From NCBI GenBank assembly GCA_963921195.1, contig OY992537.1:50740313-50804312 (forward strand): a stretch of DNA of 64,000 bases, in the 5' to 3' direction. Within the stretch, counting starts at the first letter, position 1. Every line of letters starts with the position of its first letter. The DNA comes from Pegoplata infirma (lineage: Eukaryota; Arthropoda; Insecta; Diptera; Anthomyiidae). This document shows, piece after piece, positions 12,366-24,153 of the stretch. Under the pieces are notes generated by a model. It ran no database searches. It saw only the letters and a program-made list of their open reading frames with translations, and had not been told where the DNA came from. A program made the translations under genes and the position numbers.

Positions 12366-13208
12366 TTATACCCTACACCACACTGTGGTACAGGGTATAA
12401 TGAGTTTGTGCTGATGTTTGTAACTACCCGAAATATTGGTCCTAGACCCACCTTTAAGTATACCGATCGACTCAGAATCACTTTTTGAGTCGATTTAGCG
12501 ATGTCCGTCCGTCCGTCCGTCTGTCCGTCCGTCCGTCCGTCTGTCTGTCTGTCCATGTAAACGGTGTAAACACGATACAGGTCGCAATTTTTAATCAATT
12601 GACTTGAAATTTGAAACTTAAGTCTCTCTTGGCCCAAGGACGAAGCCTATTGAAATTGGAAAAAATCGGTCCATATTTAGACCTAGCCCCCATACAAAGG
12701 TCCTCTTTAGTTTTGGCTCAAATGACTCTAATAACCGTATTGTAGAAGGTATCGCTTTGAAATTTGGATGGTAAACATGTTTTGTCTTCACATATCATCA
12801 TTCCGAATTTCAAAGAAATCGGACCAGTTCTTCTTGTAGCCCCCATACAAACCACCTTCCCGATTTTCACATAAATGTCTCAAATTTCATGAAAATAGAA
12901 AATATTTAATTAAAATTTTGTTTGTGTATGTTAAAAGCGTACTTAAATAACCTTATCAAACCTGATAATCATCGGACCAGTTTTGGACTCAGGCCCCTTG
13001 TGAAAATTTCGCCCGATATTCAGTTAAAGCGGTTTATTGTCAACAAATAGAAGCCTATTTCACTCAAATTTGATTTGTGAGTGTTTTCTTTACTTATTAA
13101 AGGTTTTACAACATATAGATCTAATCGATCCATGGGACCCATTTTCCGGGAAACCTTGGTGTAGGGTATTATATGGTCGGTCTTGACCGACTATAATTTT
13201 CTTACTTG
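12366..13208 (-). mobile_element. DINE-1/mini-me-like copy, CCCTACACC subtype
   Basis: Reverse orientation. Terminal hairpin TATACCCTACACCACAC with GTGGTACAGGGTATA, a long GTCY microsatellite, and the opposite end reading 'gaccgactataattttctta'. It differs in its core from the CCCTCTATCA subtype at 7131 and 20635. A second 5'-end fragment of the other subtype abuts at 13216-13275. Confidence 0.7.
12503..12554. repeat. (GTCY)n microsatellite
   Basis: About thirteen GTCC/GTCT tetranucleotides in the core of the DINE-1-like copy. Mini-me elements are known to seed such repeats. Confidence 0.9.
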
Positions 13209-13275
13209 TTTAAAAAGGGCATTGTGGAGGGTATTCATAGATTCGGCCAAGTCGAAAATAACTTTTCTACTTGCT

Positions 13276-14455
13276 TTTTTGTATCATTGAAAATATCTGC
13301 CCGGGCAGCCACATACATACTCCAACTACTATGTTTTGTACCCAATTCCTTCATTATATTGAATTCGGTTTTATGAACAGGAGAAGCAGTAACAGCAATA
13401 ACATTTTTGTTTTACTCTTTACAACAACATCATTATCATTGTTGTCACTGTTCAGATATTTCAACATAAATTTCAATATAATTGAAGCTGGATCATGGCA
13501 CCCTACTTGTTTTTATTGGTACCCAATAGTTGGTCAGTTGTTTGTACAGACTGTATAAATTCGAAATCCGAAAAACATCTGAATCAGCTTAAACCTCAAG
13601 TTGGGAACACTGTAAATGCCTAGATGAAAATCAAAATCTTCGCCAGAGCCGTTTTTAAAAATTGTCATTTTAAGCTTATCTAGAAAACGATGAGAGATAA
13701 GAAAAAATGAATTTCCTCGGAAAAAATTTAATAAAACTAGAAATTCACATTTTGCAATTGCAATTGTGTTTGTTGCCAAAAATTGCACTTTTAAATTCCG
13801 AGCAAAAAACTTTTGAATATTTTGCTGCTGAAAAAGTATCATAAAATCAGAGATCTGAAAATATTTATTGGAAAATTTCTCCGCTAGTGTCAGTCATAGT
13901 ATAGCAGCTCTCAATAGTCATTCCTCATCAAGTTTGATTTTGCTAACGTAAGTTTTTCTTTTTTATTTTATCCAAACAAGTCCTTTAGAGTTTTGAGTGA
14001 GGGTATCAGTGGTATTGTGAATGTGATGGTTTAAAGTTCCACATTCATTTCAACGTTAAGGGAGTTAAAAGAGAAAACTTTAGGAAAAATTAATTACATG
14101 CAAATATTGAAATAGAAATAATGTAAACACAAATGTTTGATTGCTTGGTTCATAAATTTGTTTCTGTAATAACCAGGGCAGGTTTAAATAAAAACGAAAA
14201 AATAAATTTAATATGCAAGGAAATAACGTTTAAAAAATTAAAAATATGTTAGTAAATTTATGAAAAAGTAATATTGAAATTCAGTTGGGCAATTTTGAGA
14301 TACAAATAGATATTTTTAAATTGTATTTAGACAATTTCAAATTATATTTGGTCAATTTTAAAATACTTTTGGACGATTGTAAAAAAAAAACATTTGGACA
14401 ACTTTAAAATATAAAAATTTCGACACTTTTAAAACACATGTAAACCATTTTAAAT
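13276..14455. other. No gene recognised
   Basis: Contains open frames of about 100 codons (13271-13558 plus, 13534-13842 minus) with no family match, no splice context and no codon signal. Near 14290-14450 there is a weak tandem of about 40 bp built on 'ttggacaattttaaaata', and similar words recur at 17570-17670. Confidence 0.4.
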
Positions 14456-14459
14456 AACC

Positions 14460-14800
14460 CCTGCAAACAAAACGATTCGACATCGATTCGCCGGTTGTAT
14501 TGCCGATACGATAAATGTTATTGCATCGAATTCGTATCGCCGGCGATACACCTTTCGGTAGAAAATGTTACCCGACGGCAATACATCCCGGCGATACGAA
14601 AACGATTCGTCTTGGCGATAAAAGGGCAATATCGCCTGATAATCGTATAAACGAAAAATAATAGATTTGTATGTACATGAAAAATATAAACACATTTGTG
14701 TTTTTCGGGAAAATAGAAATTTGCAATGTTTTTTTTGTTTATCGCCAAAATATCGTTTGTATGAGAAAACGGCGATATTATAAAAATACTGCTTTGATTT
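14460..14800. repeat. CGAT/CGCC-rich island with a 16-bp palindrome
   Basis: A CpG-rich patch in a very AT-rich setting, dense in CGATACG, CGATTCG and GGCGATA words on both strands. GTATCGCCGGCGATAC at 14534-14549 is a perfect palindrome. It may be the end of a transposon with repeated subterminal motifs; no partner end was found. Confidence 0.5.
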
Positions 14801-14819
14801 TTTTATTCCATTTAAAACG

Positions 14820-15540
14820 CATATAAGTATCGGTCAGGGACCCCATAAAGTATATATATTATTGATCTATGATCAATTCTAACAAGGGAAATATCTCAAC
14901 CCTTATGAACCGATTTGCACGAAACGTAAAATATATCAAAAAGAGACAATTCTAAGGTTGGGTGTCTCGGCTTATCGGCCATATCGGGGATTTAGGGGAT
15001 CAAAACATGGGTAAAAAAATTACGAAAAAATAGTTTTTTTTTTATTTTTCAGCCATTTTTTTCTTAGGAACTACATATATGTAATGTTGGCACCAATTTT
15101 GAAAATAAATTTTTTTTTTTTTTACCAATTGTTTCATAAGGGGACAACGAAATTTGGAAACAGTGATATGGTCTATAAGCCGATACACCCCAACCTTAAA
15201 ATCGTCTCTTTTGTATATATTTTAAGTTTCAGGCAAACCGGTTCATAAGGGTTGAGATACTTCCCTTGTAAGTCATTCTATAAATGTCCGTCTGTATAAA
15301 ACACGATTCAGTCCAAAATTAAAGAGCTAGACTCCTGAAAATTGACAGGAATATATCTCATGGGCAGGTTAAGTTCGGAAATGGTCAAAATCGGATCAGG
15401 GGGAATAAAGTTCCCCCTTAAAGAACTAAACCAACCTCTAAAAAAACGCAATTTTTTACAGCTTTTTTGCATTTTTGTTTAACTAATTAAACCTTTTTAT
15501 GTTTGAAGGAGTTTAAAGTCCATCACTTAGACCCAGGGGG
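14820..15540. mobile_element. DINE-like repeat split by a PIF-like MITE
   Basis: Left part has 'tcggtcagggaccccataaa'; right part has 'atgtccgtctgtataaaac' and 'aaagagctagactcctgaa'. The same right part recurs at 62303-62384 and, more diverged, at 48365-48520. The two halves are separated by the element at 14883-15268. Confidence 0.6.
14883..15268. mobile_element. PIF/Harbinger-like foldback, CAAGGGAAGTATC family (copy 1)
   Basis: Terminal inverted repeats about 105 bp long, outermost CAAGGGAAATATCTCAACCC, flanked by TAA on both sides. TTA/TAA duplication is typical of PIF/Harbinger. Other copies are at 20584 (right end lost) and 55145-56770. Confidence 0.8.
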
Positions 15541-15774
15541 GCTAAAAAGTTTCATTTCGGCCCGCCCCCCCCCCCCTTTGTGGTAGTGGATTTAAAAAAA
15601 TCATTAAAATAATGAGAAAATTACATAACTAAAGTTCAAAAATCATAATAAATAAATAAGTAACCATTCGCGATGGGTAAATCCTCCTCACAGAGCCCCC
15701 CTCAAAAAGTATCAATGATTTGGCTCAGCCGAATTTAACACTCTCACTTAGTTTTTATGAAATTCAATATATTT

Positions 15775-16362
15775 TATTTCTTCAAAACTTTTTTTATCAT
15801 AAAATTTTTTTTTATCATCACAATTTTGTTTTCTTTATCAAAAAATTTTTTCATCAAAAACATTTTTTTTCAACATTTTTTTTTTGCACCAAAAAATTTT
15901 TTTTATGAAAACTTTTTTGTTTTTAAATACTTTGTTTTTCATCAAAAAAATTTTTGTTTTCATATTTTTCTTATTTTTTTTCACAAAAACTATTTTTTCA
16001 CCAAGTTTAAAATTCTTACATTAAACCTTCCATTTGTTTAACAAATGTACAAAAAAAAACAAATAAAAGTGTTAAATTCTTCTGTGCCGAATCATTTATA
16101 CTTTATACTCTCCAAAATGTAAAAAAAAACCTTTTTCCAAATTTACAGCTCTTTTGTTTTCCACAGACATACATACTTATAGACGGATGTATAGTATATA
16201 GCTAGATTGTCTTAGAAATGGTTCAATAATATATTAACTTAATGGGGTCCTTGACCGATATTTCAATTTTGATGGAATGACAAATAACTTTATTTTTTTT
16301 TTTTTAAACTTTGCTTTGGCAAGTACACCCAAATCTTCAGCAAAAAATTATAATGATTAAAT
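15775..16362. repeat. Poly-T tract and dispersed repeat
   Basis: Same family as 11370-12320: T runs with ATCA breaks, then the 'gtgccgaatca', 'aatggggtccttgaccgat' and 'aagtacacccaaatcttcag' segment. Confidence 0.7.
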
Positions 16363-17411
16363 TAGAGTTTGCAAAACGATTAAAATCGTAATCGTAATCG
16401 CGATTAATCGCACCAATTAATCGTAATCGTAATCGACAAAAAAATCATGCGATTACGATTAAAAATTTTCTATGAAATACACTGTTTTTATAAAGAATTT
16501 AAATCAGTTCCAAAATTTTTTGAAACCAATTTTAAAGCTTCTATTAAAATTATTTGTCAAAAAAACTAAATTAGTGTTAAAAACGATTACTTTCGGGACA
16601 ATTCTGGAATGTTAGACCGGAAAGTTTTATGGGTTGACCCATGGTTCATTTAACTTGTTTGCGATTTTTCTTTCCTTTTCTCGTAAAAGTCATTCAAATT
16701 TAAAGTAAAATTTAAATTCTGATCTCAGTAAATTTTAAAGAGTTTTGTTTTTAAAATATACTCAAAAGCCTTTGGTCAACAAATTTGGACATGAAATTTT
16801 GTCAAAAACTTAATATTTTCATACTTTGACCGCTGGTTGACTAATGATGCCTTGTAAATTTTTTAAATAAATTTCCTCACAAGAGCTAACTGGCCATCGG
16901 CAGCTATTAAGACCCAGTAAAATCATGTCACTTTTCAGCGCTGATTGAGGAACTCTTTGTAGAGTTCATTTAACCGCAATAAAGATGTAAGAAAATCTAG
17001 TATTTTTCTCCAAAAATCTTTTTGATCATTTAAAAAGTGTTAAAGATGTCAAAAACTAAAGAATGTGTGAAATTTTATCAACAAAGAATTTAAATTATAA
17101 GTTTTAAAAAAATCTTAACTAAAAATTCTCAAGGGCGCTCGAGCGCAATGATATACTAAAAAAAGAGACTGTGGTGCTAAAATCTCGAATAATTTTTACT
17201 GGGAAAGTTCAAAAGCTTTTAAGTTTATTTCTTAAAAATAACAGTTTTTGCTCCTAAAAATACGTTCTAAAATGTAAATTTCAAAAGATTTTTTTTAAGA
17301 TATTGCAACTCAAATTATTTAAAAAATTCGATTAATCGTAATCGCGATTAACGGCAATTTTTTAAATTGTAATCACGATTAATAAAATATCTCGATTATT
17401 TGCAAACTCTA
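16363..17411. mobile_element. hAT-like element, TAGAGTTTGC family (copy 2)
   Basis: Same termini as 8274-9816 but in the opposite orientation, with a perfect 8-bp duplication GATTAAAT (16355-16362 and 17412-17419). Related uninterrupted sites (GATTTAAT, one base different) are at 12230-12237 and near 63760. No intact frame. Confidence 0.88.
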
Positions 17412-17730
17412 GATTAAATGTTTTGGGCTAGAGTAGAAAATTCGCAGGCATTTTTAGTTCTAGGGCTGGGTTTATTTCCGATATTTCGATATTTGACGAA
17501 TATCGAAATATCAATAAAGAACAATTTTAATTAAAGAAAAATACAGGCTCGAGGTTCAAAATATTTTTTTTTTTAACTTTTAGATAATTTTAAAATACAT
17601 GTGTACAATTTTAAAATTCATTTGATTTTGGAATACGTTTGGAAAATGTTCAAATATAATTGGAAATGGTGTTGTAAACTGAGCTATTTTTTAGTGTGAA
17701 TTAAAAAACAAGACATAATCCACAAAAAAA

Positions 17731-17736
17731 TTTATT
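17731..17736 (-). promoter_or_regulatory. Poly(A) signal AATAAA of the dynein gene
   Basis: TTTATT on the plus strand reads AATAAA on the gene strand, about 88 bases after the stop codon at 17824-17826. Confidence 0.55.
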
Positions 17737-17823
17737 TTAATTTATGTGTATAATTAAAAAATAGTTTCATTAACAAAAATATTTAATAGCAAAATAGAAA
17801 AGAAAACACACAGTAAAAATTAA

Positions 17824-18330
17824 TTAAAAACTTAATTGACATAGTAAAGCAGTACCTCTCATAACCCAATGAGAAATATCTGTCTTTGGATTACATTCCA
17901 ATAACATGGCAACTACAAAATTTGTGCTATGACCTGTTGTGGAGAGAACACCTCGTCTTTCCGCTGTCTTATAAAGAGGACACACATACATATGGCGTTC
18001 CTTTAAATCGGCTCTTTTAACCGGTTTCATCCACATTAAGGGCATACGATCAAATAATTCTCTTGGTTGTGATTCAGCTAAGAAATTTTCCGAACGATCC
18101 CATCTAGCACCTTCTAAGAAAATACCATATACAAAAACACCATCTTCTGGTGGTGTGACATCTGCTATTTGATCTTCTTCCACGCGTAAAACTTCATAGT
18201 CGAAGACCAATAAATCAATGGGTATGACATATTTTCGAGCGAAATTTTGTTGGGCACCAGTTAGGAAGGCCTGGGTAAAGAAAAATCCTGAAAGCCAAAA
18301 TGTTGTAGGCGGTCCTTCGTCATACCATTT
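17824..18330 (-). CDS. Axonemal dynein heavy chain (DNAH3/DNAH12-like), last exon
   Basis: Fourth of the four exons visible, encoding the last 168 residues (636-803 of the visible 803) and the TAA stop. It starts after the acceptor TTTCCAG in phase 0. The segment is the end of the dynein C-terminal domain that caps the motor ring. Seen: [54 protein letters not shown] and the ending ALLCQLSF, all at the spacing usual in axonemal heavy chains. From memory of the family, the [15 protein letters not shown] and KRAD region is closest to DNAH3/DNAH12 inner-arm chains; the exact paralogue needs a tree. Confidence 0.93.
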   Translation of the reverse strand, partial: KWYDEGPPTTFWLSGFFFTQAFLTGAQQNFARKYVIPIDLLVFDYEVLRVEEDQIADVTPPEDGVFVYGIFLEGARWDRSENFLAESQPRELFDRMPLMWMKPVKRADLKERHMYVCPLYKTAERRGVLSTTGHSTNFVVAMLLECNPKTDISHWVMRGTALLCQLSF

Positions 18331-18614
18331 CTGGAAAGATGGAAAAGGTTAATTTAATAAGGAGATTAGGGAAAGTATTAAACTTGAATTTTTAAAGATT
18401 AAAATTTTGATTAATTTGTATTCAAATATTAAAATAGTTTTATTCGACCTTAAAAATATTTTATTTTGATTAGGTTTATTCAAGCTCGAGGTCATGATTT
18501 CCTTTACTAAATAAAACTATGAGATTCCCTTTGCTACTTGTAGTATTGGGTTTTATATTTGCTAAATAGTCTTGACAATGGAATCTGACAAATTCCGAAA
18601 CACGTGTCGACTAA

Positions 18615-18741
18615 GGTTGGATTACTCAATGCTCCGTTATAAAATAACTCTCCGTTAAATTTAACTTTTTCATACAAATTTTGACATAAGGCTCCGTTAA
18701 ATCGGCAGTTAACAGTTAACTTTTCATTGAGTAATCCGACC
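18615..18741. mobile_element. 127-bp PIF/Harbinger-like MITE
   Basis: Terminal inverted repeats GGTTGGATTACTCAATG / CATTGAGTAATCCGACC with TAA on both sides. The interior repeats the word CTCCGTTA. Confidence 0.75.
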
Positions 18742-18837
18742 TAAGTCTTGCAAAAATGACCAGCATAAATAAATTTGAAACAGACAAAATAATTTTCATG
18801 AAAATTAGTCTATAAGAATATAATAGTTTTAAGGGCA

Positions 18838-19011
18838 GTTTACACGTTAACTACCCTTGACCACCCTTATCTACTATTTCCCAGTATTGTTGATACGGTT
18901 TGCCGGGTTTAAATAATTTTGTATGAAAAATTATTTGAATTTGACAATTGCTATCCTCCAATACTGGGAAATAGTAGATAAGGGTAGTCAAGGGTAGTTA
19001 ACGTGTAAATC
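18838..19011. mobile_element. Foldback MITE with about 50-bp arms
   Basis: Near-perfect inverted arms (CACGTTAACTACCCTTGACC and CCTTATCTACTATTTCCCAG, mirrored at 18959-19009) around a loop of about 70 bp. In RNA it would form a stable hairpin inside the dynein pre-mRNA. TSD not resolved. Confidence 0.8.
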
Positions 19012-19219
19012 AAGCTTTAGTTATTAAAAGAAATTATGACCTCGAGCTAAAATAAATCTACTCAAAATAAATTCAAAGATTCTTATCCAACAGATTATGG
19101 AAAATAGCAATAGAAATTTTTCTTTATGATTGTTTCAATGTTCCGTTAAATTTTAACAACTAAAATTTCTCTTTTTCTGTTAAATACATATTTTTACGAA
19201 AGTCTTCATTACTCAGTTA

Positions 19220-19837
19220 CACAGAAAAAAATAAAAAAAAATTTTGAGTAAATTTTTAATCTATTGAGTAAAAAATTACTCAATTTTCCACCAGTAAACG
19301 ATTTAATAGTATTGAGTAAACTTTTAATAAAAAATTATTAAATGCTTAATAAAAAATTTGAGTAAATTATTAATTCACACAATTAAATCTTTACTTAAAA
19401 TTTTTTAATATTTTTAAGTAACTTTTTAATTGTGTCAAGTAAAAATTTACTCAAAATGTATCAGATTATTTTTTTAAAAAGTTTAAAAAGTTTCTAATTT
19501 TTTTTTCCAAAAAAATTGCTTTTACAAACTTTACCAAATATACTTATGTCTTACCAAATATACTTATGTCTGAAAGACAAAGTAAAATTTTATAAAGATG
19601 ATTTCAAACTTTCATATACATATACAAAAAACAATAAACTAAATGAGAATTCAAAACACCAAGAGAAAAAAATAAAAATAAAAAAAATATTAAATTTGTA
19701 TTAAATTATTTACTCAAATTTTATTTTCAATTTTTGAGTAAATTTTTAATTGCGTCAATTAAAAAATTACTCAAATTAGTTTTAAAAAATTAAACAAGTG
19801 ATTACTCAAATTTGTTTCCTCCATATTTTTTTCTGTG
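19220..19837. mobile_element. Tc1/mariner-type MITE, CACAGAAAAAAATA family
   Basis: Ends CACAGAAAAAAATA / TATTTTTTTCTGTG, flanked by TA on both sides. The interior is made of TTTTGAGTAAATT / AATTTACTCAAAA words on both strands. A diverged copy is at 28519-28890. Confidence 0.8.
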
Positions 19838-20123
19838 TACTAAAGAGCTCCGATAACTTTAAAAGGCATTTAACTACAAATCCCACTACAACCTCCCCCC
19901 CCCCCCCCCTTCCTTAAATCCCTTTTACCTTTTAATACCTTTTTATATAAATATTTTCAATTGAATTTCTTTCACATGATTACCCAAATACAATTTATTA
20001 TAAGAAAGGTCATGTAACCTACTAAACACCTTTTAACCTCCCAACTGTAACCCACATTCTAAATAAATGTTACCAAGGCAACTATTAAAAATTCCTACTA
20101 AATTCCTTTGCTTACATACTTAC

Positions 20124-20275
20124 TTGTAAAAATGCTAAACGCCGTAGAAAATCAGTAACATAAGCACCGAGAGGCTTTAAACTAGGATAAGATTTTGAAG
20201 CCCACATAGCAGGAATTTTATTAATCAAAATCGATCTATAAACATCTTCATAGGCAGCCGACATTACAACAAGAC
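20124..20275 (-). CDS. Axonemal dynein heavy chain, penultimate exon
   Basis: 152-nt exon, acceptor TTTTAG and donor GTAAGT. It supplies residues 585-635 of the visible fragment, the first codon (Gly) being split with the exon at 52117-52492. It reads [19 protein letters not shown] then [20 protein letters not shown], the dynein C-terminal-domain segment known in axonemal chains as the K(V/I)[13 protein letters not shown] motif. Its length and phases join the neighbouring exons without gap or shift. Confidence 0.92.
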
Positions 20276-20583
20276 CTAAAATTACACAGAAAAAGAAAAC
20301 AAAAAAGGATTAAATTTAAATGCCATCATGTTTATAATTTAAATAAAATTTGAATCATCATCTACAAAATCTGAAATGTGAAGAAATAAATAACGAAACA
20401 TGGAAAGACGGTTTACGAATGTGTTTTTGCAAAATTTATTGTGAGGTGGCAAACAGAAGTAAAACAATAGGTATTTTTTTTATTTAAGTAAATCAAGTAA
20501 GAATGCTTAATTCGTCAGTGCTAAATCAAAAATATTGGCCACAATTTCCTAGAACTTTCCGGATATTTTTTTTATTTTCTTAA

Positions 20584-22087
20584 CAAGGGAAGCACCTCAA
20601 CCCTTATGGACCGATTTGCCTGAATCTTAAAATAAACAAGTAAAAAAGTTAAATTCGGCTTGGCCGAATCTAAGAATGCTCCTTTTAAGTGACAGTAAAT
20701 TTTCTAAAAAATAATATTTTTGATTAGAAATATTTTACTTTGTGTAAAACAACTTTTTTTAGTAATTTTTGAAAAAAAAAAAATTTACTAAATTTTTTTT
20801 GAGTGTAAATTTTTTTTTGAGTTTAAAATTTTTTTTTTAGTGTAAACAAATTTTTGAGTGACAAAAATGCGTTGTAAAATATTTTTTTTTTAAATTACCA
20901 ATGTTTTTAAAACATGTTTAACGGGTTTTCAACACGTGAATTTAAGGTTAAACCAATCTGAAATTCACGGTTTTGCTAATAACTTTTGAACCAATGAACC
21001 GATTTGGCTGAAATTCAATAGGAACTAGGCCAGAGGAACAACAAATATATATGCCAAGCTTCAGCATCCTCAGTCTTTCGAAGGTTAGCGTGTTTTTTAT
21101 CTCATAAATTCACGAAAAACCCTTGCCGAAATTCAGTCTTTTGCTCATAACTTTTGAACCACTGGACCGATTTCGCTGGATTGCAACACCAACCTGACCA
21201 AGTAAATGTCCAAGATATATGACAAACTCCAGGAGCCTCCTTAAAGTCGTTCAAAAGTTAGCGTGTTGTTCACAGACAGACAGACTGACGGACGGACATC
21301 GCTAGATCGTCTAAAAATCGATCGAGGATCATGAATATATGTACTTTATGGGGTCCTATACCAATATTTCGATGTGTTACAAACGGAATGACATACCTAT
21401 ATATACCCTCTATCACTTAAGTGGAGGGTATAAAAAAGACGATTTTAAGGTTGGGGTGTCTCGACTTAAAGGCCATATCGGTGTTTAAAAATTTCGTTGT
21501 CCCCTTATGAAACAATGTGGACCTTAGGGAAAATTTCGAAAACTCCCGAACTAATATGAATATCGTCTACAGCAAAAATACGTGTCGACTTAAACTTATT
21601 TCGTAATTATATGGATATCGTAGGTATATGTCTTCAAACAAATACCCCCCAAAATTTACGCATTTTCATAAAAAAAAATCTTTAACGAAGCCTAATTTTT
21701 ACACGATTGTGCCACCGTTGAATAGGCATTAAAAAACATTTAAAGGGCTTATTGTAAAAACTCGATAAGCAACGTTTTATTTTATGGTGGTTTTTGCCTT
21801 AAAACTTTTGAAATAATGTAGAAAATGGAACTTTTGCAGAACTTTCATTCTCAAGATACTTGTACGAAAGGTTTAAGCAAGACTTCTGCAAAAAATTTGT
21901 CAATGGAACATCAGTAGAATGCGAAAAACACCAAAAATTAAATGTTGCTTATCAAGTTTTTGCAGTAAGCCTTTCATTTCTTCTTATATGAAAACATCAT
22001 GTAGTTTCTTAAAAAGAAATGGCTGAAAAATCAAAAAAACGATTTCTTCGCCATTTTTTTATCCATTTTTTTGAGCCTCTAAATCCC
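20584..22087. mobile_element. PIF/Harbinger-like foldback, CAAGGGAAG family (copy 2, right end lost)
   Basis: Starts CAAGGGAAGCACCTCAACCC after TAA. It is split by a DINE-1-like copy at 20635-21436 and continues with 'aaaatttcgttgtcccctta'. The expected right inverted repeat is absent. It keeps at 21651-21659 the unduplicated AAAATTTAC, the empty site of the MULE-like insertion in copy 3. Confidence 0.7.
20635..21436 (+). mobile_element. DINE-1/mini-me-like copy nested in a PIF-like MITE
   Basis: Runs from ACAAGTAAAAAAGTTAAATT, through the inverted word ATTCGGCTTGGCCGAAT, to the hairpin TATACCCTCTATCAC...GTGGAGGGTATA. The core is 'cagactgacggacggacatc'. The surrounding MITE sequence is continuous once it is removed. 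Confidence 0.75.
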
Positions 22088-23230
22088 CGGGTTGGTTTAG
22101 TTTTTCATGGAGTAACTTTTTCCCCTAGTCCGAATTTGTAAATTACAAATTTTATCAGCCTATGAACACAATTCTTATCCTTGCTAAATTTCGAAGCAAA
22201 GCTTATAAGGTCTTCTTATTAGGAATGCAGTGTGCTTTCCACAGACGGACCGACAGACGAACATCGCTAGAATGTCTTGAAATCGATCAAGTATAATGGG
22301 GGCTCACAGGGCACGTACAGGGCCTCAACTTTGCAGGGATCTCGAAAATCAAATAAATTCGCTTACACACACTGTAAAACAAACATTGTCAAATTACAAA
22401 AGCAAACTTGTAAAATTAATTTTTGCTACCTCCTATTTTACGAGAATTCCTAGTAAAAATTATGAACTTTTCTGTAATTTTAAAAGCTTTTTTCAAGCTT
22501 TTTACCAAAAAAATTGTAAATTTAGAACTTTTTTGACGCGATAAAAATTACAATTCTCGTGACTTTACAAGATTTTGTGCTACCTCCTATTTTACGAGAA
22601 TTTCCGTTAAAAATTACGATCTTTTTTGTAATTTTACAAGCTTTTTACTAATAAAATTTTAAATTTACAACTTTTTTGACGCGATAAAACTTACAAGGAT
22701 TTCTTGTACTTTTACTAGATTTTTTTTTGTAAAATTAAGTTGGAAATTTGGACATTTACGAAAAAAGTTGTAAAATTACAAAAAAAAATTAAATTTTGAT
22801 CGAAAATTGTTTGTTAAAAAAGAAGGAAACGGTCAAAAATTTTTACCAATAAAATTGTAAATTTACAACTTTTTTGACGCGATAAAACTTACAAAGAATT
22901 CTCGTACTTTTACTAGATTTTTTTTTTGTAAAAATACCTTTGAAATTTGGATATTTACGAAAAAAAATTGTAAAATTATAAAAAAAAAATTAAATTTTGA
23001 TTGAAAATTGTTTGTTAAAAAACAAGGAAATCGGTCAAATATTGCTAAAATGGGGCTACGAGACTTTTTCTAGTAATTGGACAAGGTTTTCTTGAGTGCA
23101 AAAAATGGAGCTTAATTTTGAATGACCATATTTTCGATTTATAGTGCATTTTTTAAGCACATAAAACGTTTTTAAATTAATTTTTTTTTACATTTGTTTG
23201 TCGATTTGTGAAAAAATCTCCGATGCTAAC
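22088..23230. repeat. DINE-like fragment and about 150-200-bp tandem repeats
   Basis: 22090-22310 is a DINE-like fragment ('acagacggaccgacagacg'). From about 22380 to 23030 three imperfect direct repeats share 'cttttttgacgcgataaaa' (22516, 22670 and 22867 approximately) and 'ctcctattttacgagaatt'. No gene. Confidence 0.6.
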
Positions 23231-23234
23231 ATCA

Positions 23235-23398
23235 AAGTCTGAGACCTTTTTAAGAAAAAACTTGCCCTTCATAAAAAGTCTCAATTTCAAAAAAAGTTTT
23301 AAATTCTGACACATTTTTAAAAAAAATTTTCATATTCTGCAACTTTTTTCGTATAAAAATATTTTTTATTTGGAGACATTTTTCGTAAAGAAAAAGTC
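23235..23398. repeat. Degenerate 35-bp satellite remnants
   Basis: Words of the type 'agtctgagacctttttaag' and 'ggagacatttttcgtaaaga' are decayed units of the 35-bp satellite that flank the TA-type element starting at 23401. More remnants lie at 27845-27900. Confidence 0.5.
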
Positions 23399-23400
23399 TA

Positions 23401-24153
23401 CACCCAAAAAATTACATAGTTGCTAATTACTATTTTTTCAACTATGTCATAGGTGATATAACCCCAACTATGCCATAGGTGATGAGACATAGTGGTTGTT
23501 AACTATGTTTCTTTCAAATAAACAAATCAACTATGGAAAAAGTTACTGACAACGATGTATTTGATAAAAATGTGGAAATAGTAGCTAATCACTATTTAAT
23601 AGTTGATTTTATTAAAAATCAGACGTAGTTGATATTTACTATGTAATACTAGAAGTAGTTATTATAAATGACCTATTTTTTTAAATAAAAATGCAATGTT
23701 TTGGTTTATATTTTTTAAATTGATTTATTAAAATTTCACAATACACTTATATCATACCATACGATACATTTCATTTCCATTAAATCTGTTTTTTGAGATG
23801 CGTATTTAAAGTTGGTTGCATGCAATCAGATTTTTCTTCTTCCATGGTAATTGATCTTTTCTTAAAATTCTTTCGTGGTAATTGACTCAACTCTAACAAT
23901 TGAAAATTAGTTATTATTTCATTCATCTTTTTTTTTTTAACTCTGACACTTTTCTGTTTTTTTTTTTTCATTTTTTACAATATTAATTTTTTGTTCTTTT
24001 TGAACTGTTTTCAGTTTCAAACTTTCAAATTTTAAATAAATCGTTGTGATCAACTTTGTACATAGTTGTTATTGATTATAAATAGTTGATTTGAAAATTA
24101 TTTAAAACAACTATGGATTTTGTTAACTATGCTACTATGAAATTTTTTGGGTG
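23401..24153. mobile_element. TA-flanked MITE, CACCCAAAAAATTACATAG family (copy A)
   Basis: Begins CACCCAAAAAATTACATAGT after TA and ends AATTTTTTGGGTG. Subterminal AACTATG/CATAGTT words are repeated. Its right end abuts the left end of copy B directly (GGGTG/CACCC) with no TA between. Confidence 0.8.

Larger units (their letters stand above)
18331..20123 (-). other. Dynein intron (1.8 kb) with three MITEs
   Basis: Donor GTAAGT at 20123-20118 and acceptor CAG at 18333-18331. It holds elements at 18615-18741, 18838-19011 and 19220-19837, plus a 14-base C run at 19895-19908. Confidence 0.8.

Noticed and set aside
13271..13842. Two overlapping frames near 100 codons on opposite strands
   Set aside because: No recognisable domain, no codon bias and no splice or start context; expected by chance in such sequence.
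19895..19908. 14-base poly-C run in the dynein intron
   Set aside because: A simple homopolymer without flanking structure; possibly a sequencing-prone site.
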